64,000 nt of DNA, taken from positions 130,482 through 194,481 of the forward strand of contig NW_005178644.1 in the NCBI RefSeq assembly GCF_000350225.1, read 5' to 3'. A program made the translations under genes and the position numbers. The first letter of the stretch is position 1; each line of letters begins with the position of its first letter. Under the pieces are notes generated by a model that saw only the letters and a list, made by a program, of their open reading frames with translations, did no database searches and was not told the origin of the DNA. This stretch comes from Chondrus crispus. Taxonomy: Eukaryota; Rhodophyta; Florideophyceae; Gigartinales; Gigartinaceae. Below are positions 44,260 to 54,717 of this stretch, piece after piece.

Positions 44260-44315
44260 TTAAAAAATGAAGATTTTCGCAACTATATGTAGTTGCGAAA
44301 ATCTTGATTTTTTAA
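44260..44315. repeat. 26-bp inverted repeat with 4-nt loop
   Basis: Arms 44260-44285 and 44290-44315 are complementary with one mismatch (TTAAAAAAT... / ...ATTTTTTAA outermost; GTTGCGAAAATC in the stem). A smaller hairpin CTTTTGTTC/GAACAAAAG precedes it at 44236-44258. Confidence 0.93.
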
Positions 44316-44879
44316 TTTCTACTACAGACATTTTGACCTCATATGACGCAAATTGCTGGTCGTCTAGACACTAGTATTCGCAATATACGTGATCGAGAGT
44401 GAGCTCCTCTCCTGTGTGAGGGGCTAGCTGCAGCTGGCCACACAACTTTATGTCATCCAGTCCGAGACTCGTGGGCACGATACCGCGCCTCCGTCGAGTG
44501 TATATTACTGATTAATAGATGTGCGGATCAGATGGAGTGTTCGTGATAGGCTCTCAATCTTTCAGTATGTTTAGTAATATTTGCGTCAGAGACACAGTCT
44601 TTTGGTTGGAAAGGGAATAAATGAGCAAAAAGTGTGCCAATGAGGGATATGCATACCATCAACAATTGTATGAGTTTACTGAGAGGATTACAAATCTAAA
44701 ACCGAGACCATCCAGGTCTCACAAACCGTCATCCGAATCAGCACAAAAAGCCCCCCAGAGTCCAATGCGGCCCCACCTCCCACGTTTCGCTCCACAGCTC
44801 GCTTCTGGCACTTTCTGTAAGCCGCCTGTGCACGTTTGCTCTTAGCAGTGAATGTGTCCGCAACTACATGCAGGCGTTC
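44316..44879. other. Spacer
   Basis: Contains a 74-codon frame (44621-44845) with no recognised motif. No gene supported. Confidence 0.3.
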
Positions 44880-46008
44880 CTAGTAACTCTCGTATGTCTT
44901 ACCATCAGCATTCCTAAAGGAATGCCATTTGATATGAATGTTAGCTAATGTGACCGTTATTTTAAAGATAAAATTGCACCCGCTTTCTGTCCATCTATAC
45001 TTATTGGCCACAATTGCCCAAAGGGTACCTTGACGACCAAAAACGTTCTCGACAATTATCCTGTCTGCCGCCAGTGCGGCGTTTTCCCGCTTTTCAGCTC
45101 CCGTCATCACACCATGGCGGCGCTTCTTCTTCGGAATAATTGCACGTACTTCTGATTCTATGCCTACATACCCCTTGTCTAAAAGCACTCCCCATCGATT
45201 GGGATACATTTCAGATCACTGCCCGATGTCAGTGATTGCCGACTCCTCAGCCGTTTTCTCTAGAGCATCATCATGAAACCCGAAGCATGTGCCTAATTAT
45301 CTCAATATCGGAGACCGAGCCCGAGTAGTGACTACTTACTGATATGATTAGGCTATTGGGGAGCACAGAAGCTTCAACCTTAAATCCGTAGAGCTTGTGC
45401 GTCCCAGAAAGTATTATTCACCTCCTCGGGCGAGCCCCCTGGTTTGAAACTCTGCTGAAAGGTTACGTCAGTGGCATATCGACACATTTTCAAAGTTTTA
45501 AGTGAGGTTTTCTCCGCAAGAAGCCGCTGAATATCAAACTTTTCGGCTTAGGATTCCACAAAGCGATTATACAAGAAGTCGGAGGTAATGGATATCATAA
45601 TGGGCACCCTTTTCTCAAAAGTTGCCGGTTTTATCTCGAAGATGTACGCCATAAGGTCCCATTTTGATCCATGCTTGAGTACACCGACCGACATAAAAAA
45701 GATATCTTTCGCCTTGATGAGGCTTTTACTGCCCCCTCCAATATTGTAGCCGGACGATAAAAGGTCGTGCACTTGATTTAACACCCATTCAACTTATGAA
45801 CTGTAAAAGTTGTCATTCTCATTAATGCGCCATCCCCGTCTTCCTGGATGAAATTTTCTAGTTTTCGAGATTCGCTTTCATCACTTCCATCGCCCTCGTA
45901 AAGTTGGGGAGCCTCGTCAAACCGTTCAAGTTCCTCAAGACGCAAGGCAGCTTGCTCTTCGAGCAATTGAAGCGCTGCGGCCGGAGTAGGATCAGGGCAT
46001 TGGGGCAT
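44880..46008 (-). pseudogene. DDE4 (PIF/Harbinger-like) transposase, copy 4, nearly full length, broken
   Basis: Starts at ATG 46008 with TPAAALQLLEEQAALRLEEL and an acidic EGDGSDESESRKLENF stretch. It slips frame near 45785 into AKDIFFMSVGVLKHGSKWDLM and FEIKPATFEKRV; then RYATDVTFQQS (first Asp) lies near 45470. LLDKGYVGIESEVRAIIPKKKRR (second Asp) and DRIIVENVFGRQGTLW (catalytic Glu) follow near 45180-45030, ending at about 44880. At least three frame changes. It is the most complete copy for defining the family. Confidence 0.78.
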
Positions 46009-47634
46009 GGTGACGGAGGTGGTGCTGAGCGCTAGGACGAGCGCAATCGGTAAGTAAGGTAAGATAGAATAGGAGAGATGTGGGGAAAGATCGTTGGGGA
46101 GGTGTGGGAGAGGTGCGGAGCGGAGGCGTGGAGGAGGGGTGGAGGGGAGGTGTGGAAGGGGGCGGCGGGGAGCTGTAGAGGAGCGACGTAGGGGAGGGGA
46201 GGAGGGGCGTTGTGTGCTCCACGAACGACAGCAGCGTAGACTGGTTTGGTTGGAGTTGCGTTGGTTGCAAAGAGGAGAGCTATCGGGGTGGAAGTGTGGT
46301 CGTTCGGTGAGCAGTAGTGCTTTGAGCATGTTGTATTATCTTTCGTTGCTCGGAGGGAGTTTGGTAGGTGAGAGGGTGTTTATTCTGAAAAGATCTATTC
46401 ACTTTCGGTCATGAACGGTCTTCTCAGAATCATGCATCCGACGCAAGGGTAGCATGGTCGTCTCAAAAGAGATATTTAGGTTGCAAAATTTGAAATCTAG
46501 TATTTGTCATTGATATAATACAGTAATATTGGAGAAACACACAGTTTATTGCGTCCTTTCGGAATGCGTTAACGGTCTCCGGAGAGAACAAGGTATTCAA
46601 CGTATTGCCGTCTAACTTCTCCCTCTGCCTAATAGTTAAATCTACGATGGTGCGCATACAAAACTCTCATTTTTGGTCCGACTAGATTTGTCACCCAATT
46701 CCAGCCATCCAAGTATGGATGGCCGCGATCGAGAGCGATTTTATTGGACGAAGTGGCTCTCGCCTCATTGCCAATGGCCCTTTGATATACTGATCTTGGC
46801 AAACTGCATATGAAAAGTGGAGGGTTCTGTCGATACTTTACGCAGAATGGTTTTTGGTCCAACGGTGTCTTGGGATATATCTGTGATTGTGACGGTTTGA
46901 TTTTGTTGCGTTGGCAATTTAACTTGAAAATTGGGTAGATATATTTTTGATTTTTTATGTTGATTGTGAGGGCGTGCGAGGGCAATTTGTATCAGCGTTG
47001 GTCTCACTCGTCTGCTCCACTCCTATATGATGCGCCACTCTCCTCGCCGGGGAGGCGGGAGAGTAGCAGTTCGTTTTGAGGTAAAAAAGAGTTGTCTTCT
47101 CCGCCAAGGTGGAGACCTTGGCTCTTCACCAGAACCCTCATCCCCGTGCTACTGAAGAAAGCTGATTTTACAACCTTCGGTACTGTTAGCGAACAGAAGG
47201 TCGTATCCGACGACGAGTTTTCGTATGCAGTTGGCTGATGCAATTTCAGAATTATACAGTCATTCGAACACGATTTTTATGTTTTGATTGTAGTTCTTTA
47301 CACTAAGTATTTACCCTGGGTAATTCACGTCGATTAAAATATTCAGGGCTTCGAGTGTAGGGTCTTTCCATCTAAGTCTGGTGTTTGAGTAAATCCACCC
47401 TCTCGGGGTGGTACGTTTTGTATCAACTGTCATTTCTCGGTTGAAAAAGCAGAGCTTCACAAGGAAGTCTGGTGCCCTCGAGTGCCTCGTTTGCCTCCAC
47501 CTGACGCAAACCTCAACAAAAAGTGATTCTGAGCTTCCGGTCGCCTGCGCCGTATCGAGTCAACGATCATTCAACCAGGGTTTCACAGCATTGGAAACAT
47601 ATGCACTTGTCGAAAATGACCATATACAGGGCTT
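46009..47634. other. Pyrimidine-rich leader of copy 4 and unassigned spacer
   Basis: 46020-46250 is purine-rich on plus (CT-rich on the transposase strand), matching the leaders of the other DDE4 copies. The remainder to 47634 has no recognisable gene or repeat. Confidence 0.4.
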
Positions 47635-48640
47635 CTATGTAACATCAGTGGACGCCTCGTTTTTATTGAAAAAAAGATATACGGGTCTGCCTGGCCGTCC
47701 TGGCTGCCGGAGCTTCATATCACGATGTAAGGTGCGCAGAGAGCCGAGGACTATTGGTTCGGCCACATCTTCGCTTTCCAGAAGGTGTCGCACTACAACC
47801 ATGCACCTCAGGCGCTCCTCAAAGACAATTACCTCCAAGTACGATGCATCCACAGCATCACTTTCACCGCTTTTGTTTTCCTCTTCGGTCATCTCTGCCA
47901 CTGCCTCCGCCGCAAGACTTGCGTCATTCGCTTCCTCCTAAACAATATATTCATCGTCAGGATTAATAATAAAGTCAATTGCCGTCTGTGTTCGAGGTGC
48001 CACGAGTTCAGCCATTGCGACCAATATCTCCTCCACTATATTGTCCTCAGCCCTTCTCAACTCCCCATTTCCCACTAATAAACCTGTGTGACGCCAGAAA
48101 TTCCTTAAAATGAAGGCTCGCATCTCGTCCCACATTCGCCTCGTGTCCTTCATAGAAGCCAACTGATCGAGTTTATATATATTACCCACTTTCGCATCTA
48201 TACAATCTGGCGCCCTTTTGTACTGCCACTTACGATAACGTGCGTTCAGCACAGCAAAAATACCGGTGTCTAACAGTTGTAGTTTTGAGGTAGTGTTTGG
48301 CGGCGAAAACACAATATCCACGTTGTGGACCAGCGACAGAGATTCCTCTGTGCCATGAGCTGAACAGCTGTGGAGAAGAAGTAGTACTTTCCGGGACGGA
48401 TTAGTGCGTGAAATATATGAAGAGAGACGAAAATCCATGTAAAAGTAAAGCGCTCGTGATCCACGCTTTCTGTTGCGTGATAGTCAAAACAAAGCTGTTT
48501 TTCGTCCATTTTCTTAAAACACTGGGGCTTCTTTGCTTTTCCAATATACATGAGCGGCAGGCGCTCGAAACTCTCTGCGTCATGGCAGGCAATATAGATC
48601 CACCTGTAGTAGAACGCGAAACGTGGTCACGTGCTAAAAC
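47635..48640 (-). pseudogene. Tigger/pogo-like transposase relic, copy 2
   Basis: Minus-strand pieces match the DDE_1 core: ACHDAESFERLPLMYIGKAKKPQCF (near 48600-48530), then SRKVLLLLHSCSAHG, FSPPNTTSKLQLLDTGIFAVLNARYRKW and the following helices. The second catalytic Asp (family LLLDNCSAH) is His here, so the protein would be inactive. The frame is open to a TAG at 47938-47940 and then on for another 100 codons to 47635. At least one frameshift lies near 48420-48500. The N-terminal DNA-binding half is missing; a 657-bp insertion abuts its upstream end. Confidence 0.75.
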
Positions 48641-48645
48641 AAGGG

Positions 48646-49302
48646 TCGTTCGTGGGGTCTAGGTAGCTAGGAGGAAGTGGTAGAGGATTTCGGGCGACTG
48701 TAGAACCCGGGTGTGCTCGCGAACCACGGAAACTAGAAGCGAACGACGCGGTGCTCTCGACTCAGCGGGGCTAACACACGGCCAGCGAACCATGCGCGCG
48801 AGCGGGGAGGCAACACGAGACCTGGCCACGAGAGTCCTATGGCGCGAGCGAGGAGAACGAGAGAGCGTGAACGAGAAGAAGTTAGTTAGTACCGCGCAAA
48901 ACCAAGAACGAGAGTGGCGTCCTTGGTCCATGGTGGCTTGTCCTCAAACCCACTTGGCGCAAGCGCCAACGACACTATATACTGTACTACATCGTGGTCG
49001 AGATGTAACGGTCAGAGCTCACGAGGCCGCGTCATAGTACACACGTGTACAGGCACGGTAGTAGGTCCACGTGTGTGCGTGTCGAAAGCGGGCAAGGCTT
49101 GTGTAAATGGGCTTGGTAGTGTACGTCGGGGTACTTGAGATATCTAGATACACGTGTACACGAGTCATGCGAAAAAGGATACTAGAGTGGCACGAGTTTG
49201 AACCACACCACCGGCAGGGTATTTCCGTCCTGGACGGCGCAGCCAAAAAACTTCGAACTCGTTTCTTCCTCACTTACTGGTTCGCAGTACGCCTGGTGCC
49301 AC
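48646..49302. mobile_element. 657-bp segment bounded by 13-bp direct repeats
   Basis: GCTAAAACAAGGG occurs at 48633-48645 and again at 49303-49315. The sequence between has no coding pattern but carries several ACGTGTAC-type steps like the copia leader. It looks like an insertion next to the Tigger relic. Family unclear; no terminal inverted repeats. Confidence 0.45.
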
Positions 49303-50796
49303 GCTAAAACAAGGGATGAAAGAGTTACAAACCGAACTATTATCACCGATTCCGCAAAATACAGACGGGGAGTTGTCTCTAGCCATTCCTTGCAACAACA
49401 TGCCCGTCAGATCACTCAGAGCCCCAGCTGTACTTGTTCTCATGGTCGCCTTTGCGCAGGCTGTGCCGTCACTTCTCATTTTATGGGGGAGCGTGACTGG
49501 CGCACAAAGTTCACAAAGCAAAACGGGCCTATTCTGGACAGTTGGGCTCCCATTAATATGGAAACCCTGTGTGCAATGTCTGGTCATGAGGAAGTGTGCA
49601 TAAACTCTTACCAAATGGCAAAACAAGAACTGGAAAGTGTGGGTATGGACCTTCGCAGTACCGCATTGGACGTATATGGGAAGTGCACCAAAGACTGGGG
49701 CTTGATGTCTACAACTCATGAGAAGCACAAACGGAAGTACATCAAAGTTCTCAAGGGTCACCCCTCATTCGGCTATTACAGAAGGAAGACTTCCAGACAA
49801 ATGAGCCATCCCTTCAAAATTGTTACATATGTGAGAACGATATGGCGGTGCAATGTGCGTCAAAATATCTCATACATCCTCGGTTTCTAGAACGTGTCTG
49901 TCAGCCGGAGCAACGGACTTTGCTTGGTTCTGCTTTACGACAGAAGACGGGATTGAAATGGCTCATATTTCGACCCTCATTGACAGCGGATATACTTTGA
50001 AGGCCTGCAACACGAATATTCATATCATGAAATGGATAATGGTAGATCTGCAGAGCCAGCTCGAAAGCACATGCTTTTAAAGCATGTGTTTTCAAGCTGG
50101 CTCTGCATAAATTATTCCTAACTGCCCCTCCAAACCCGGGAAGAGGCTACGATTTGGGCAACCCCCCAAGATATAGATGAAAAATTCATTATGTATGAGG
50201 CGTTGCATACATTTACAGAAGGGAAATTGCAATTAAGCGCAATAATCGGGCAGAGGCTTTTCTCAAGCTGTATGTATTTTGAAAGGAAGGAAGAACCAAA
50301 TTGTCTTCGAACTTGGACCAACCGTCGCTGTCTTCTATTCCCCATCCAGCTGTGCGGGACACACTCCACAAAATTTTAGACATTCTCAAAGAACCTGAAT
50401 CTCATACTTTGTTATTCTCAGAGGTTGAGGCTGTCTACCGAAACACCGTGAAAGACAATAGTAGCACTGTTCGCGGAAAGGGTCGGGATTTTCTTACAAT
50501 CCCTCTGGGTTCCCGGACACTTCGGTTGTACTTATGCTGAGTACTCCTAACGCGTGGAATAACTCCTAGAAGACAGTCAGGGCGGGCCATAAATTGTTTT
50601 ATCTGCCGATGAAGCAAGTCTTCAGCCAGAGATCCGTGTTCAATCGTCTACAAACCTTCTAAAACAACTGAATACTTCTGAAGAGCGTCTACTGCTTGTA
50701 CAAGTTGCGGTAAGGTTTAAAGTTAGACCTCTCTCCTACAACGAATTGACGTGGAACCTTACAGAATAAGTCTTTTTCATTCCTCGAAATCTTTGG
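49303..50796 (+). other. Unrecognised, possibly degenerate coding region
   Basis: An open frame to 49890 includes a cysteine-rich stretch (CTCSHGRLCAGCAVTSHF) and HEKHKRKYIKVLKGHP. Other frames follow. I do not recognise a family; it may be the remains of a transposon protein. Confidence 0.3.
50049..50107. repeat. 29-bp inverted repeat with 1-nt spacer
   Basis: Arms 50049-50077 and 50079-50107 (outer TGCAGAGCCAGCT) are complementary with two mismatches, giving a 59-bp snap-back palindrome. Confidence 0.95.
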
Positions 50797-51556
50797 TTGA
50801 GCACAGTTCATAAGATAATATCCGATGACAGGTTGAAAGACGTCCAAACGGAGGAAAGGATGACTGGAGTTCCATTGGAAAAGGTGTGGCCTCACTCTAA
50901 CAATTTGTATGTGGTCCCATCTCCGAAACAAATTACAGATGGCGACTTTCGTCGCAAGGTTAACAGTTTGTTTAATATTGAGCTTGCAGTGGGGTCAAGA
51001 TTCAAGACTCAGGGAACGTCTGCATGTCCAATTACAGTTGCTCTAACTATCGCGGGTATAGCGACGGAACAAAATTTTGGGTTCAATTCTGAGTAGACTG
51101 CTGATTGGTTTGCACCCTGAAACAGATCTGAGGATGAGGAGGGAAAGGGTAAAACTTTGGCGGGAGTGCGAGGACGGGTTCTTGACAGACATTCCGATTC
51201 AGCGCTGTGCTGTGGAAATGTTTGACAACATTAACCACAGCACGAAGCATGCAGTTCTGCGGGTTGCTAAAGCGAGTACAGAAATGAATGGTACGGCTAC
51301 CACGGTTTCCTTAGCGCCACTACGAACACACACAGCATATGGAGTTCGCGTTGCATCCGTTTCTAATCCGCATCCATCTGGTGGACGAGAGGCCAGTATG
51401 CATCTCGCACCAGACGAGGGCATGAATCACTCCGACAACCTGCGATCAATCGCGAGACTAAACGAACGCCAGAAATTTCTACATGAAGACGTCCCCAATG
51501 AGAGCGACATAGACACCAAGGCGATGCAGTCGGCATTTCTAGGTCTCGCGTGGTGA
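50797..51556 (+). other. Two unrecognised overlapping frames
   Basis: 50797-51096 and 51077-51556 encode about 99 and 159 codons with no recognised motif (DRLKDVQTEERMTGVPLEKV; RRERVKLWRECEDGFLTD). They overlap by 20 nt in different frames, as in a frameshifted single gene. Confidence 0.3.
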
Positions 51557-53464
51557 TACAGCGAAGAACGATCTTCAAACGATCCTAAAAAGCAATGGAG
51601 CATAAGGTCTTTGCGTTTATCTGCACTGGAAGGATATGCCGATGAAAACAACTGGGATTTGAGATATGTGGAAGTTGATCCCCTTCATAGCGGCGCAAAC
51701 AAAGTGGTTATTGACCAAACATTCAACCTCCTGCATCAATAATATCGACCAGGGGAAAGAGATGGCGTTCGGCTTAGTCGTCTTTGTATCGCAGGCGATC
51801 AACAAGTCTTCACGTACTTAAGTGAATCTCTCCTTAACTCATTGCGAAAAGCAGATGATGATCCCAGCTCCAGCTTTGCAGAGTGGGCCATTCCCCTTAT
51901 CGGTGGATCTCATGCGGAGAAGCAGGCAATCTGTGGGGTTGTTAAACACAACATCACAGAAAGGTCAAAATGGCCAATTTCGAGCAATTTTTGCGTTTGA
52001 TTTTTCTGCCCACGGGCTCAAAAAATTTGACTCAAAAATCACCCACAATGTCGCAAAATCTACCCCAAAACATGTGCCTCTGGGCGATCTTTGGTTAATC
52101 CCTTTTCCCGCCCGTGGGCGTTGTTTGATTGGACTAGAATACGCCCACGGGCTGTAATGTGTATACTATGTGTGGCGCCCACAGGTGCTTTTACGTACAA
52201 AGATAATTCGCCTGCGGGCCGATATATAATCTTAAATTTCGATCCCATAGCGTCCCGTCTGGGCAGTGTATTGGACTACAAGATGCTTCCTGGTATGGCA
52301 GTACTGGGTAGTGCAATTGGGCCTACATCTGTGCCCACGGGCGAGAAATGGTATGGTCCCATGCTGCCCCTGGGCGGAATCTGGGTATCCATGTACAGTG
52401 CTCATAGGGTGGCATATCGCACGGAATATGGGCGTCGTCACTGCCGGTGCAGTGAGCTGCATTGCAGCCGACTGCACCTGCAGTGAGGTTGCCATTTATT
52501 TTGAGCTACTCGAAGGGGGCATTGTACATATCCTACTTCAGCTAAATGTACTTACTATTAACTACCTTCTTTCAGACTATCATCATCTCAAGGTCAGTAG
52601 AACGAAGTGAGAGGACTTAGAAACACAGACGCCGCTTTGGTTAGTACTGGTTGTTGCAGATATCGCGCTCAGGACTGTAGACAGACTCAGTGAGTAACTT
52701 ACTTTCAGATGGCGTTCCAGAGGAGAGCATGACCATGGTCCGTACGTTGACAAGCTCAGTGATATGCGTGAGGAGATAGCGGTTGGGCTAGTACTTGTTG
52801 CTACAGAAGCACGCTCGTTGGGAGTCACTCTGAATGGCTTACCTGCACTCGACTACGTAATCGACGCGCGCGCTCTGATTATTGAAAATGCATGGAAACA
52901 AAGAGCAAAAGGGTTAGTAATCTGGTAGTCTGAGAAGGGGGGCGAGGAAAGCCCGTACTTACCTAGTGGAGGATCTGAGTGGGAACTGGCACAGACGGCG
53001 GAGGCCTTATGAGATGGGGCTGGACATGTGAAACTAGACATTTGGAACTCACTTGAGAGAGCAATCATGTCCGAATCTGATCCGATGTGTTCGTATCCCT
53101 GGCCGCGCTAAACCCCGCCCTCAAAGGCTCATATGTGAATTGACGTTATTTTCCACGGCGCAATTTTGTCAGCATTCAGATCTTATTCGAAAGGGATCTC
53201 AAATTTGGGATCCCTTTCGTGCGTGAAAATGATCAAATTCATCTGAAACGGTCGGGATGAAACGTGTACACATCCGTGTAACGTTATTACCAGACGAATA
53301 GAAACAGACACCATGTCTTCGCCTTTATGGAACCTGTTGCATCCTCTTATCGTTCTAGGTTCGTATTCTCCACCGGCTGTGTATGTTCTGGTCGACGAAA
53401 GCCTCAGAACAGACACATTCTTTAAAAGCAGCTGCTTTTTCAAGTCGCAAGAAAAGGGACTCAA
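51557..53464. other. Non-coding or unassigned stretch
   Basis: No gene recognised. It contains the GCCCNNGGGC cluster at 52008-52375 and an 11-bp hairpin (CGAAAGGGATC/GATCCCTTTCG) at 53188-53219. Confidence 0.35.
52008..52375. repeat. Cluster of five GCCCNNGGGC palindromes
   Basis: GCCCACGGGC at 52008, 52143 and 52333, GCCCGTGGGC at 52110, GCCCCTGGGC at 52366. Several near-matches (CCTCTGGGCG, GCGCCCACAGG) lie between. Confidence 0.8.
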
Positions 53465-53963
53465 ATGAAGCTTAAGCGATGGAGTAGTAACCTTGTTCAA
53501 CGCAGGGATGCTCGTTCTTCTAGAAACGACGACCCATTTTTCCAGATGCCAACTCCTCGTTCGAGTGGGCAAAGGGATGAAGCCCTCATTTCAGAAACAC
53601 ATGAGGCTGGAACAAAGGGTCACTTGCACGAGCCTTATGCTTCCGGGCTACAGGATGGGGTTGAGAATTGTGCAAGAGTAATGTCTCCTAGCTCGTCAGG
53701 AGATAGAGCTCTGGTCAATTTCGAAGAGACAGGTGAAGAAATCATTAGTGCTGTGCAAGACGTCGAAGACACCGAGGCGGGGCACGGGCCCGAAAGTGCA
53801 GTGAGAGATACACGGCTGCTTCCGCTGAAATGGAGTGCGGTTACATCTCTACTAGCTATGACCGGAACGAAGCGGTTCTCGGAAGAAGCCTACGACACGT
53901 TTTCTGTTTTCTTGAACTGGTTGTCTGAAGATGCTGTCGTGCACTACAGCCACGTGTGGCGGC
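53465..53963 (+). other. Unrecognised reading frame cut by the chromovirus LTR
   Basis: About 166 codons from ATG at 53465 (MKLKRWSSNLVQRRD... LPLKWSAVTSLLAMTGTKRF... FLNWLSEDAVV). The LLAMTGTKRFSEEAYD style resembles the start of large transposases, but I cannot place it. The frame runs into the LTR at 53964, so the gene is probably truncated by that insertion. Confidence 0.35.
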
Positions 53964-54581
53964 TGTAGGCAGAGCGACGCGCGTTCGGACGCGTAAGGAA
54001 ATTCGGGAGACCACCCGGTGGATGACCGGAACCGGGATCCGGGCGCGGCTTGCGCGGTAGAAAAGTAGCAAGGTAGTCAGCAATAAAAGGGGGAGGAATT
54101 AAGGGAAAAACAGAGCTAGTAGGACGGAGAGCACAGTAGTTAACGTAGGTCTCGCGCGGGGTGATCGACGCGCGCGGGGAAGGCAGTTGGGATTCCAGGG
54201 GTGTAGATGGCTCGGTCGGTATGGGCGAGCCAGTACCGAGTCGAGGCTACAACCTGGAATCCAGAAACCAAGGTAAAAGACCCGAGGCTTCGTGCCTCTT
54301 TACTTTGAGTATCGGGTTGACTATATAGTCCCCCGTCGCCGTAATGGCGAAGCTAAATTATACTGTAAATTAGAATAACTAGAGAAGAACGGGTGTAGCC
54401 CCGAGGGGACCAAGTACAGCCCCCATAGGCCCTATGGGATGCGGAGGGATTACACATGTCCACGGGGAGGTCTGGTAGAGCGGCAGGGGAGTCCACGGGT
54501 ACCCGTGGTACACGTGGTGGCGGCGAGCGCGATTTTGGTCGCTAGGGACAGCTGTCCCGCTACATAGCACAGTGCACTACA
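53964..54581 (-). repeat. Chromovirus 3' LTR (about 618 bp)
   Basis: Starts TGTAG and ends CTACA, a perfect 5-bp inverted end pair. Its inner edge is abutted by a polypurine tract. The outer edge is less certain (another TG lies at 53955) because the partner LTR is not in the window. Confidence 0.72.
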
Positions 54582-54594
54582 GATCCCCCTTCTT
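54582..54594 (-). other. Polypurine tract of the chromovirus
   Basis: Minus-strand AAGAAGGGGGATC directly before the LTR start TGTAGTGCAC, the usual priming site for plus-strand synthesis. Confidence 0.75.
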
Positions 54595-54717
54595 AGAGAA
54601 ACACGCGTCCCCGGGTGTATGTACGGTGGAAATACCCGCTAAAAAGGGCGGCGGCGCCGGGGTATTGACAGAGAGAGGACGAGGGAGGTCGTGTGTGGCG
54701 AAGCGAGCGGGCGAGTG

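Noticed and set aside
53188-53219. Hairpin resembling a bacterial terminator
   Set aside because: The context is eukaryotic; an 11-bp stem with a 10-nt loop alone supports nothing functional.
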